This document shows, piece by piece, positions 1-6,147 of a stretch of DNA of 15,196 nt (positions are counted from its first letter, which is position 1; the number at the start of each line of letters is the position of its first letter). The stretch lies in contig JAFSAK010000059.1 in assembly GCA_017441045.1 (NCBI GenBank), positions 1 to 15,196 on the forward strand. Reading direction: 5' to 3'. A model generated the notes under the pieces. The model was given only the letters and a program-made list of their open reading frames with translations. It was not told the origin of the DNA and did no database searches. This DNA comes from Clostridia bacterium (GTDB taxonomy: Bacteria; Bacillota_A; Clostridia; Oscillospirales; Acutalibacteraceae). A program made the translations under genes and the position numbers.

Positions 1-1
1 A

Positions 2-787
2 ATCACCACACACTGCGTTTTTAACGAAGAATTTGAGATTGTGGATGGAAAGCACCCCGCAATTATTGATGAGGACCTGTTTTATAAAGCAAACAACAAG
101 ATACATCGTTATCCTTCTGTTAAACCAAGTGCAACACTCCAAAATCCCTTTGCATCAATATTAAGGTGTGAATGTGGCAAGGTAATGATAAGAAGAAAAA
201 ACAGAAACACTTTCCGCTATCTTTGTGATGAGCAAATGTTTTGTGGCAATGCCTCTTGTGGTGAAAAGGAATTGATAGAGGCAGTCATAAAAGCATTAAA
301 GGAGAATTTGGATAATCTATCGGAAAATGTCACCGATGATGATGACAATAAAAAAGAGAAACACACGGAGTATGTTTCTCTGCTTGAGTCCAAATATGTT
401 GAGATTGAAAAGAAGGAATTATCCTTATGGGACAAATATGCCGAGGAAAAAATGCCTAAACAAGTTTTTGATAAACTTATGGCAAAATGTATGGAGGAGA
501 AACAAAACCTTGAGAACGCCTTAGAAACAGCTTATAACGATATGCCGGAACATATTGATTATAATGGTGCAATCGCTACATTGCATCAAGCCATTGACAC
601 TCTTGGAGATAGTTCTGTTTCTGCCTCCGCAAAAAATAAGTTGTTATTAAGTGTTGTAGATAAAATTGTTTATCATAGACCTAAAGCCATAAAAATGACT
701 TCCGATGAAGCAAAGGAAAAAGGTGTCACTACCGTAGGCGGTTGGTATTGTCCTGGTTTTGAATTGGACATACACCTTAAAATTTAA
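2..787 (+). CDS. Large serine recombinase, C-terminal part (5' end outside window)
   Basis: This frame is open to the left edge, so the gene starts outside the window and the GTG at 41 is an internal valine codon. What remains is the end of the Recombinase domain, with the typical [12 protein letters not shown] motif (about codons 16-27 of the visible part), then a recombinase zinc-ribbon with cysteines in a C-x-C ... C ... C pattern ([19 protein letters not shown]), then a Glu/Lys-rich helical stretch that probably forms the coiled coil seen in large serine integrases. The catalytic resolvase domain with the nucleophilic serine lies off-window. Such enzymes integrate and excise phages, ICEs and transposons through a serine-DNA intermediate. 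The gene is convergent with rubrerythrin and their stop codons overlap. It is AT-rich and uses fewer GCC/GGC codons than the genes further right, which fits horizontal origin. The family call is firm; the kind of element it serves cannot be told. Confidence 0.9.
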   Translation: MTTHCVFNEEFEIVDGKHPAIIDEDLFYKANNKIHRYPSVKPSATLQNPFASILRCECGKVMIRRKNRNTFRYLCDEQMFCGNASCGEKELIEAVIKALKENLDNLSENVTDDDDNKKEKHTEYVSLLESKYVEIEKKELSLWDKYAEEKMPKQVFDKLMAKCMEEKQNLENALETAYNDMPEHIDYNGAIATLHQAIDTLGDSSVSASAKNKLLLSVVDKIVYHRPKAIKMTSDEAKEKGVTTVGGWYCPGFELDIHLKI

Positions 788-1335
788 TAGTTTTCTTTCC
801 TTACCTCAAAGTAACTTTGTGGGTGTTTACAAACGGGACATACCTTTGGCGCATCACTGCCTTGATGGATATGACCACAGTTGCGACATTCCCACATTGT
901 TGCTTTTTCTTTTGCAAAAACCTTATTAGTATCTATATTTTCAAATAATGCTCTAAATCTTTCTTCGTGAGTTCTCTCAATTTGTGCTACCGCTCTGAAT
1001 TGTGCAGCTAACTCCAAAAAGCCCTCTTCTTCAGATTCTTGAGCCATTCTCGGATACATACCTGAAGTACCTGCCCATTCATAATTTTCTCCGTCGGCGG
1101 CGGCAACGAGATTTTCTGCGGTATTACCAAGTTCGCCAAGGGCCTTAAACCAGAGTTTAGCGTGTTCCTTTTCGTTTTCGGCGGTCTTTAAAAAGATTTC
1201 TGCAATCTGCTCAAAACCCTGCTTTTTTGCAACAGAGGCAAAATATGTATACTTATTTCTTGCCTGAGATTCACCTGCAAATGCTTCGAGAAGATTTTTT
1301 TCGGTTTTAGAACCTTTAAATTTGTTTTCTGCCAT
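784..1335 (-). CDS. rbr: Rubrerythrin
   Basis: This is a 183-residue non-haem diiron protein, usual length for a rubrerythrin, which reduces hydrogen peroxide in the cytoplasm of anaerobes using electrons from rubredoxin or NAD(P)H oxidoreductases. The N-terminal ferritin-like four-helix domain carries the iron ligands: Glu22 ([10 protein letters not shown]), Glu55-x-x-His58, a Glu cluster at 100-104 (ESEEEGF) and Glu120-x-x-His123. The C-terminal rubredoxin-like domain binds one iron through Cys150-x2-Cys153 and Cys166-x2-Cys169. The ATG at 1335 is preceded by a good Shine-Dalgarno (GAGGTGA). The last residues (YFEVRKENY) match the usual end of the family, so the C-terminus is intact even though its stop codon overlaps that of the convergent recombinase. 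A -10 box and a palindrome upstream suggest its own regulated promoter. Confidence 0.96.
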   Translation of the reverse strand: MAENKFKGSKTEKNLLEAFAGESQARNKYTYFASVAKKQGFEQIAEIFLKTAENEKEHAKLWFKALGELGNTAENLVAAADGENYEWAGTSGMYPRMAQESEEEGFLELAAQFRAVAQIERTHEERFRALFENIDTNKVFAKEKATMWECRNCGHIHQGSDAPKVCPVCKHPQSYFEVRKENY

Positions 1336-1366
1336 TTTAATTCACCTCATAATAATATTTATAAAA

Positions 1367-1379
1367 GGGAAAATTTCCC
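1367..1379. promoter_or_regulatory. 13-bp palindrome at the rubrerythrin start site (possible operator)
   Basis: GGGAAAATTTCCC is a perfect inverted repeat around a central A. It lies 7-19 bases downstream of the putative -10 box of rubrerythrin, so it covers the expected transcription start. That is a typical place for a repressor site. Which regulator would bind is not known; a peroxide or redox sensor is only a guess from the gene it precedes. Confidence 0.45.
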
Positions 1380-1385
1380 ATCACA

Positions 1386-1414
1386 ATTATATCATATTTC
1401 TATTTTAAAATAAA
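1386..1414 (-). promoter_or_regulatory. Putative rubrerythrin promoter
   Basis: On the minus strand a perfect TATAAT (-10, 1386-1391) lies 17 bases from a poor -35 (TTTATT, 1409-1414). It sits downstream of the terminator at 1425-1454, so rubrerythrin would be transcribed independently of the RNA upstream. The weak -35 suggests activation or low basal use. Confidence 0.5.
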
Positions 1415-1422
1415 GGGTAAAT

Positions 1423-1778
1423 ATAAAAAACGCGGCCTTCTTTTGAAGACCGCGCAGTATATCATATTAAGTTTTACTTAAAACCGGAAAAGCAAGGTTT
1501 CTTTTTAATTGTACATTGGTACCACCCGAATTTAAAATTTGATTTGAAATTTAGATATAAATGAAATCATATTTATCACCAACATCTATATTAAATCCTT
1601 TTCGGATATCTTTATTGAACGCGCTTTTCTTAAAAAGAATTATGGCCCATTGGACTCACCTTTACTTAAAAATTTTTGGTCGAGTAAAAAATTAACTGTT
1701 TTTTGGAATCAATCCTTATTTTAGATTATGAGTTCGTTACTTTCTAAACCTTTGGACTCACCTCTTTCTCTTTTCTTC
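1423..1778 (-). ncRNA. Candidate ~355-nt non-coding RNA, unassigned
   Basis: A perfect consensus promoter (1785-1813) and an intrinsic terminator (1425-1454) delimit a transcript of about 355 nt that holds no convincing ORF on this strand. It contains two copies of a 12-nt motif, AGGTGAGTCCAA, at 1752-1763 and 1650-1661 (plus coordinates; the extended motif AGAGGTGAGTCCAAAGG versus AAAGGTGAGTCCAATGG matches 15 of 17). Small possible helices are TTTAGA/TCTAAA (1743-1748 with 1720-1725), ATCC/GGAT (1595-1607) and AAACC/GGTTT (1481-1500). A GGGTGGTACC stretch near 1520-1530 resembles the T-box core, but no matching antiterminator partner or downstream synthetase gene is seen. It could be a stand-alone small RNA, a leader that is attenuated before rubrerythrin, or an RNA belonging to the neighbouring mobile element. 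I do not recognise the family. Confidence 0.6.
1425..1454 (-). terminator. Intrinsic terminator of the upstream minus-strand RNA
   Basis: Arms 1431-1440 (CGCGGCCTTC) and 1445-1454 (GAAGACCGCG) pair with one C-A mismatch around a 4-base loop. On the minus strand the stem is followed by six T (1425-1430). On the plus strand there is no T tract, so the orientation is clear. Confidence 0.85.
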
Positions 1779-1784
1779 GTCTTT

Positions 1785-1813
1785 ATTATAACGCATTATG
1801 CACTAAATGTCAA
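1785..1813 (-). promoter_or_regulatory. Perfect SigA promoter of the candidate ncRNA
   Basis: On the minus strand TTGACA (1808-1813) and TATAAT (1785-1790) are separated by exactly 17 bases. Both hexamers are perfect matches to the housekeeping consensus. Transcription should start near 1777-1780. Such a strong promoter suggests an abundant transcript. Confidence 0.85.
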
Positions 1814-1869
1814 GTAAAAAGTTGATAATTTTTATTAAAAATATAAAAAGTGCAATTATACACAATATA

Positions 1870-1878
1870 TGGTATAAT
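1870..1878 (+). promoter_or_regulatory. Extended -10 promoter of the ABC transporter gene
   Basis: TGGTATAAT gives a perfect -10 (1873-1878) with the TGn extension. The -35 region at 1850-1855 (GTGCAA) is poor, as is common for extended -10 promoters. It is divergent from the ncRNA promoter only about 60 bases away and lies about 55 bases before the ATG. Confidence 0.65.
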
Positions 1879-1933
1879 GTATATGAAAATCACTTAAAAT
1901 TATTTTAAAAATATCGAAAGGAAGATAAAAATA

Positions 1934-3805
1934 ATGGCGAATTTTATGCCGCCTCCGCCGGGAATTCGTGGTATGGGAAGGCCGCCCGGTCCTCGCGGAT
2001 TTCTCACCGAAGAAGAAAAACTGAATAAGCCCAAAATCACCAAGGAATTAATCGCCCGAATTCTCGGTTATTTAAAACCGTATAGGTGGCAGTTTTTATT
2101 GGTTATATTAGCCCTCGCCGTTTCGGCGGTTTTGGGTCTTATGCCTGCGGCGGTTACGGGAAAAATCGTTGATGAAATAATCTCTGCTCCCGAAAGTATG
2201 AAACAGCTTTTAATTTTACTTATAGCCGCCTTTGTTCTTTTGGCCCTCGGGCAAATCATAAGTGTTTTGGAGCAATACATAAATTCCTGGATTTCTCAAA
2301 TGATAATCAGGGATATGCGAAATCAGATGTATGACCATCTGCAGCATATGTCTCACGCCTTTTTTACCGATGAAAAACAGGGCGATATCATCACCCGAAT
2401 GAATAGTGATATAAATTCGGTAAGTTCGGTGATTTCGGGAACTCTCACAAGCATCGTAAGTAATATTCTGGTAATAGCCACTTCGGTTTTTTATATGTTT
2501 TATACCGATTGGCGACTGGCGATTGTGGGCCTTGTTATTATCCCGATTCTGATTATCCCTACCCGTGTGGTAGGCAGAAAGAGATGGGAATTGTTGTCCC
2601 TTTCGGCCGAAAAGCACGATGAGATGAATCAGCATATTGATGAAACCCTTTCGGTTAGCGGCTCTATGCTTGTTAAACTCTTTACCAAGGAAAAAAGCGA
2701 GTATAAAAAATTCAGCTCAATTAATGATAAGGTAACTGAAATAACCGTAAAAGAACATAGAGCGGGAAGTTGGTTTCATGTCTTTCTCGGAATGTTTATC
2801 CAAATTGCCCCTCTGCTTATATATTTTGCGGGAGCGTTTTTGATAATTCACGGGGGCGACAGCGCTCTGACTGTTGGCGGGATATCGGTTATAGTTGCCC
2901 TCGTTAACCGCCTTTATCAGCCCGTGAGGATGCTTCTTAATATAGGCGTAGATTTCGTTCGTTCACTGGCACTTTTTTCAAGAATATTCGAGTATTTCGA
3001 TAAAAAGCAGGATATTGTTGACCCCGAAAATCCAAAAACACCCGATATGGAAAACTGCAATATTGAATTTAAAGATGTGGAGTTTTCATATAAAGGTGGA
3101 AATCCCGTACTTAAAGGGGTTAATTTCACCGTTCCAAAGGGTAAAATGTATGCCATAGTCGGCGCATCGGGAGCAGGTAAATCCACCATAATAAATATGA
3201 TACCCCGACTTTATGATGCAAAAAAAGGAAGAGTTTCGATTGCGGGCGTTTGCGTTAAGGATTTTTCATTGCAGTATCTGCGACAAAATATCGGCACCGT
3301 TACACAGGATACCTATCTGTTTAACGGAACAATTTTAGAAAATCTTCTTTACGCCAAGGAAGATGCTACCAAAGAAGAAATCGAAAAGGCCTGTAAAATT
3401 GCCAATATCCACGATTTTATAATGTCGTTGCCAAATGGGTATAATACTGTGGTAGGCAATCGGGGACTTAAACTTTCAGGTGGAGAAAAGCAGCGGGTTT
3501 CCATAGCTCGCGTGGTGCTTAAGGACCCTAAAATTTTAATTCTCGATGAAGCGACTTCGTCCCTTGATTCTATTTCCGAAAGTTTAATTCAATCGGCCCT
3601 TGAAAGAGTTATGGAAGGCAGAACAAGTTTGGTTATAGCTCATCGACTGACAACCGTTCTTTCCGCCGATTGTATAATGGTGCTTGAAAACGGAAAAATC
3701 TCCCAAAAAGGCACTCATGAAGAATTGCTTAAAAAGAGCGAAACATATAAACTTCTCTATGAAACCCAATTTAGAAAGATTTTGGATAATTTATCCGTTG
3801 ACTAA
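1934..3805 (+). CDS. ABC transporter half-molecule, fused permease and ATPase (exporter type)
   Basis: This 623-residue protein is a typical ABC exporter half-transporter that should act as a homodimer or heterodimer in the membrane. A Pro/Gly/Arg-rich cytoplasmic tail (1-22) is followed by the six-helix transmembrane domain (about 50-345) with clear hydrophobic segments near 54-75, 91-112, 170-190, 193-210, 285-305 and 311-325. The nucleotide-binding domain carries Walker A GASGAGKST (410-418), Q-loop Gln458, signature LSGGEKQR (514-521), Walker B ILILDE (534-539) with the catalytic Glu539, and H-loop His570. All ATPase motifs are intact, so it need not rely on a partner for hydrolysis, and no second half-transporter is adjacent. 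The start is supported by AAAGGA about 12 bases upstream. The substrate cannot be inferred; relatives export lipids, peptides or drugs. No clear terminator follows, but the hairpin array at 3854 could serve. Confidence 0.93.
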   Translation: MANFMPPPPGIRGMGRPPGPRGFLTEEEKLNKPKITKELIARILGYLKPYRWQFLLVILALAVSAVLGLMPAAVTGKIVDEIISAPESMKQLLILLIAAFVLLALGQIISVLEQYINSWISQMIIRDMRNQMYDHLQHMSHAFFTDEKQGDIITRMNSDINSVSSVISGTLTSIVSNILVIATSVFYMFYTDWRLAIVGLVIIPILIIPTRVVGRKRWELLSLSAEKHDEMNQHIDETLSVSGSMLVKLFTKEKSEYKKFSSINDKVTEITVKEHRAGSWFHVFLGMFIQIAPLLIYFAGAFLIIHGGDSALTVGGISVIVALVNRLYQPVRMLLNIGVDFVRSLALFSRIFEYFDKKQDIVDPENPKTPDMENCNIEFKDVEFSYKGGNPVLKGVNFTVPKGKMYAIVGASGAGKSTIINMIPRLYDAKKGRVSIAGVCVKDFSLQYLRQNIGTVTQDTYLFNGTILENLLYAKEDATKEEIEKACKIANIHDFIMSLPNGYNTVVGNRGLKLSGGEKQRVSIARVVLKDPKILILDEATSSLDSISESLIQSALERVMEGRTSLVIAHRLTTVLSADCIMVLENGKISQKGTHEELLKKSETYKLLYETQFRKILDNLSVD

Positions 3806-3853
3806 AAGGGGAATTTATATTAGAATATAGGTAAAGATGAGGATTGTTAAAAT

Positions 3854-4020
3854 CCCTCCGTCACGGCATAGCCGTGCCACCTCCTGACAGGAGCCCGTAC
3901 CCTCTGTCACTTCGTGACATCTCCCTACACCGTAGGGAGTCTCCTAACCGGAGCCCGTACCCTCTGTCACTTCGTGACATCTCCCTACACCGTAGGGAGT
4001 CTCCCTTTAGGCAAGGGAGG
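3854..4020. repeat. Composite hairpin array with a 60-bp tandem repeat
   Basis: This gene-free stretch is built of small perfect palindromes in a row: 3862-3876 (CACGGC, loop ATA), 3881-3893 (CTCCT, loop GAC), 3906-3918 (GTCAC, loop TTC), 3921-3939 (CTCCCTAC, loop ACC), 3941-3953, then the same units again at 3966-3978 and 3981-3999, and a last one at 4001-4019. Positions 3891-3944 and 3951-4004 are identical (54 bases, period 60), so one block has been duplicated. The outer ends CCCTCC and GGGAGG are complementary, as in a small non-autonomous element. The style matches intergenic repeats I know from gut Clostridia. The element sits directly before the ribosome binding site of the DUF1292 gene and may end or shape transcripts from the ABC gene. 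Confidence 0.8.
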
Positions 4021-4061
4021 CATGATATGAAAATGAATATAGAAATTTAAGGAGTATAAAA

Positions 4062-4385
4062 ATGAGCGAAGAAATCAAAAATGAAGAATATAATCCCGAT
4101 CTTGTAACTCTTGCCGATGATGAGGGAAAAGAGTATAATTTCGAGGTTCTTGATGCCATCGAAACCGATACTGCCCGTTATCTTGCGTTGCTTCCCGTAT
4201 ATGATGACCCCCAAAAGATGCTTGAAGATTCGGGAGAATTGGTTATAGTTAAGGTTGGCGAAGAAGACGGTGAAGAATTCTACTTTGAAATCGAAGATGA
4301 CGATGAGTATGAAATGATTGCCGATGCTTTTGTTGAACGCCTTGAGGATTTTTTTGAAATTGATGAAAAAGGTCCGGTTCAGTAA
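4062..4385 (+). CDS. DUF1292 family protein
   Basis: This is a 107-residue, very acidic, soluble protein without signal peptide or membrane segments. It has the DUF1292 pattern: a segment around residues 13-30 (LVTLADDEGKEYNFEVLD), an ARYLALLPV strand near 38-46, and an acidic C-terminal half (ELVIVKV... EEFYFEIEDDDEY). Members are common in Firmicutes, often beside holliday-junction resolvase or ribosome-related genes, and have no established function; none of those neighbours is present here. The ATG at 4062 follows a strong AAGGAG at 4049-4054. Its usual upstream region has been displaced by the hairpin array, and its promoter is not obvious. A small CGGTT/AACCG hairpin overlaps the stop codon. 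Confidence 0.85.
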   Translation: MSEEIKNEEYNPDLVTLADDEGKEYNFEVLDAIETDTARYLALLPVYDDPQKMLEDSGELVIVKVGEEDGEEFYFEIEDDDEYEMIADAFVERLEDFFEIDEKGPVQ

Positions 4386-4410
4386 ACCGTATAGATATTA
4401 AAAAGAAGTA

Positions 4411-4604
4411 TTTCCTGCCCTGTTCGCGAATCGAAGCTTTTATAACCCTACAACCATTTAAAAGGAGTCAAAGCTCGAATGGTGGGCTTGCAGACCTCCC
4501 GCGGCTGTGCCGAGTTCGGAAGAAGGGAGCGCGAAGCCATTCGGCCGATATCCACCTGAATAAAAGTTCAGGTTATTTTAAAGCCGTTACGGCAGGGCGG
4601 GGTT
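4411..4604 (+). ncRNA. ssrS: Probable 6S RNA
   Basis: The stretch between the DUF1292 and carboxypeptidase genes folds as a ~190-nt rod. The closing stem pairs 4414-4422 (CCTGCCCTG) with 4593-4601 (CAGGGCGGG). Further in, GCTTT (4436-4440) pairs with AAAGC (4580-4584) and ATAACC (4442-4447) with GGTTAT (4571-4576). An open bubble follows, then an apical arm starting at CGAATGG (4476-4482) with CCATTCG (4537-4543), and CTCCC with GGGAG further up. A small hairpin CCTGAA/TTCAGG (4555-4572) sits on the 3' side of the bubble and competes with the GGTTAT helix. Size, single long hairpin, central bubble and 3'-side hairpin are the hallmarks of 6S RNA, which binds sigma-A RNA polymerase as an open-promoter mimic. 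The assignment rests on structure, not on a database match. A clear promoter was not found. Confidence 0.62.
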
Positions 4605-4691
4605 TTAATCCCCGAAATTTAAACCTAAACCGTCTGAAAAAGATGGGTTTTGTTGAGTTTCGGATATTATTTTGTTTTACGGAGATTTGTT

Positions 4692-5855
4692 ATGTCTGAT
4701 TTTTTCGGGTCCAAGGATTACGGCGATTATTTTGCCGCTTTGGAAGATAGAATAACAACTGAAAAATCGGCTAAAAAAGAGCCCCCAAAAGAACCTTTAA
4801 GGGAGAAGTCCCAGAAGGTTTCGCGTCAGCATACCGAAAATACGGAGCGCTCGCATAAACCCGCTTTCAAGGTTGCCCCCAAAAAGAACAAGCGAGCCGA
4901 GGTGCGACAGTTTAAAATCGCCTTTGTTTCCGTAGTTCTCGCCTTGGTGCTCGGCATAACCTTTGTTATAAAATCCATAGTAGACCATTCTAAACCCGAT
5001 TCTGTTAATAATTTTCAGTATGAGATTGTGGATAATAGCGAGAAATATCCCCTTTTCGCCGAATATACGGCCAAAACCGAAGCGCCCGACGAAAGTTTCA
5101 ACTATAAGAATATCTATATTGCGAATATGAAAACCAATAAGGTAATTGCGGCGAAAAATCCTCAAGGCAAGGCATACCCCGCTTCTACGACTAAGATTAT
5201 GACCGCCCTTGTGGCTGCCGAAAACTTAGATAATTTAAAAGAAACTTTCACGATGACCTATGAGATAACCGACCCCATGTTTAAAGCCAAGGCAACCGTA
5301 GCGGGATTTTTATCAAGTGAAGTTATTACTATGGAGGATTTGCTTTACGGATGCATACTCCCCTCAGGCGGCGATGCGGCATTGGGACTTGCTACTCATA
5401 TTTCGGGCAGTGAAGAAGAATTTGTTAAACTTATGAATAAAAAGGCCAAAAAACTAGGCCTTTTAAATACCAACTTCACTAATTGCACGGGGCTTTTTGA
5501 TAAAAATCATTATAGCACCGCAGAGGATATGGCGGTTATTTTGAGAGCGGCTCTCGAAAACGATTTATGCAAAAAAATTCTTTGCACCAATAGATATACT
5601 TCGTCTAAAACCACCCAGCATCCCGACGGAATAGAAATGCAAAACACCATATTCCAGTATATGTACGGCACCGAGCCCGAAGGGGCAACGGTTCTCGCGG
5701 GTAAAACCGGATTTGTAAACGAATCGGGTTACTGTTTTGCAAGTTACGGTAAGTCGGATAAGGGTACAGAGTATGTTATAGTAACCTTTGGCGGCACGGG
5801 AAAATGGCCTTCTGTTACGGCGCTTATTGATTTATATAGCAAGTATGCAAAATAA
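4692..5855 (+). CDS. Membrane-anchored serine D-Ala-D-Ala carboxypeptidase (peptidase S11)
   Basis: This low-molecular-weight penicillin-binding protein trims the terminal D-Ala from peptidoglycan stem peptides outside the cell. The ATG at 4692 (387 aa) is chosen because GGAG sits 7 bases upstream; a TTG start 42 bases earlier lacks such a site. Residues 1-72 are a charged cytoplasmic tail rich in Lys and Glu, 73-97 form a single membrane anchor, and the catalytic domain covers about 135-387. Active-site motifs are Ser165-x-x-Lys168 (ASTTK), Ser225-Gly-Gly227 in place of the textbook S-x-N, and Lys338-Thr-Gly340. An N-terminal anchor with a long cytoplasmic tail differs from secreted DacA/DacF proteins, which have a cleaved signal peptide and C-terminal amphipathic anchor. 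It follows the probable 6S RNA with no shared gene neighbour of the same function. Confidence 0.9.
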   Translation: MSDFFGSKDYGDYFAALEDRITTEKSAKKEPPKEPLREKSQKVSRQHTENTERSHKPAFKVAPKKNKRAEVRQFKIAFVSVVLALVLGITFVIKSIVDHSKPDSVNNFQYEIVDNSEKYPLFAEYTAKTEAPDESFNYKNIYIANMKTNKVIAAKNPQGKAYPASTTKIMTALVAAENLDNLKETFTMTYEITDPMFKAKATVAGFLSSEVITMEDLLYGCILPSGGDAALGLATHISGSEEEFVKLMNKKAKKLGLLNTNFTNCTGLFDKNHYSTAEDMAVILRAALENDLCKKILCTNRYTSSKTTQHPDGIEMQNTIFQYMYGTEPEGATVLAGKTGFVNESGYCFASYGKSDKGTEYVIVTFGGTGKWPSVTALIDLYSKYAK

Positions 5856-5878
5856 TTTAAAAATTTTTTAAAAAAGTG

Positions 5879-5907
5879 TTGACAAAGGAAAAACATTGTG
5901 ATATAAT
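5879..5907 (+). promoter_or_regulatory. Perfect SigA promoter of the 5S rRNA gene
   Basis: TTGACA (5879-5884) and TATAAT (5902-5907) are separated by 17 bases, an exact match to consensus. The expected start is near 5914, about 26 bases before the mature 5S sequence, which leaves a short leader to be processed off. Confidence 0.9.
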
Positions 5908-5939
5908 CTCATCGTTGTCCGTTAAGGATAGCGAAAAAA

Positions 5940-6056
<117 letters not shown>

Positions 6057-6062
6057 CTTAAA

Positions 6063-6094
6063 AACGCTTGAGGTAACTCAAGCGTTGTTTTTTT
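6063..6094 (+). terminator. Intrinsic terminator of the 5S gene
   Basis: A perfect 10-bp stem (AACGCTTGAG at 6063-6072 with CTCAAGCGTT at 6077-6086) around loop GTAA is followed by G and seven T (6088-6094). It lies immediately after the 5S sequence. Confidence 0.95.
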
Positions 6095-6099
6095 ATAAA

Positions 6100-6136
6100 A
6101 TTATATAAAAACGGGGCGGTTTTAAACCGCCCCGTT
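6100..6136 (-). terminator. Intrinsic terminator of the minus-strand 496-aa gene
   Basis: AACGGGGCGG (6110-6119) pairs with CCGCCCCGTT (6127-6136). On the minus strand the stem is followed by TTTTATATAATTTTAT. It lies 12 bases after the stop codon of the gene and back to back with the 5S terminator, isolating the two converging units. Confidence 0.88.
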
Positions 6137-6147
6137 AATTTATATAT

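Noticed and set aside
1515..1535. T-box riboswitch core (GGGTGGTACC on the minus strand)
   Set aside because: Ten bases match the T-box core, but the GCG that normally follows is missing, no complementary antiterminator arm is found downstream, the terminator is ~70 bases away, and the next gene is rubrerythrin rather than a synthetase or amino-acid gene.
1642..1695. Short plus-strand frame (17 codons, starting MAHWTHLY)
   Set aside because: It is antisense to the candidate RNA, has no ribosome binding site, and the strong promoter and terminator in this stretch both face the minus strand.
3862..3999. CRISPR-like array
   Set aside because: Only two copies of a 54-base block with 6-base gaps; no spacers of uniform length and no cas genes.
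3844..4050. 68-codon open frame on the plus strand
   Set aside because: It is a translation of the hairpin array; its internal peptide repeat only mirrors the 60-bp DNA repeat, and there is no ribosome binding site.
4470..4540. Cobalamin-riboswitch-like CCCGCGGCTGTGCC stretch
   Set aside because: The rest of the B12 box is absent, and the bases are fully used in the apical arm of the 6S-like fold; the gene downstream is unrelated to cobalamin.
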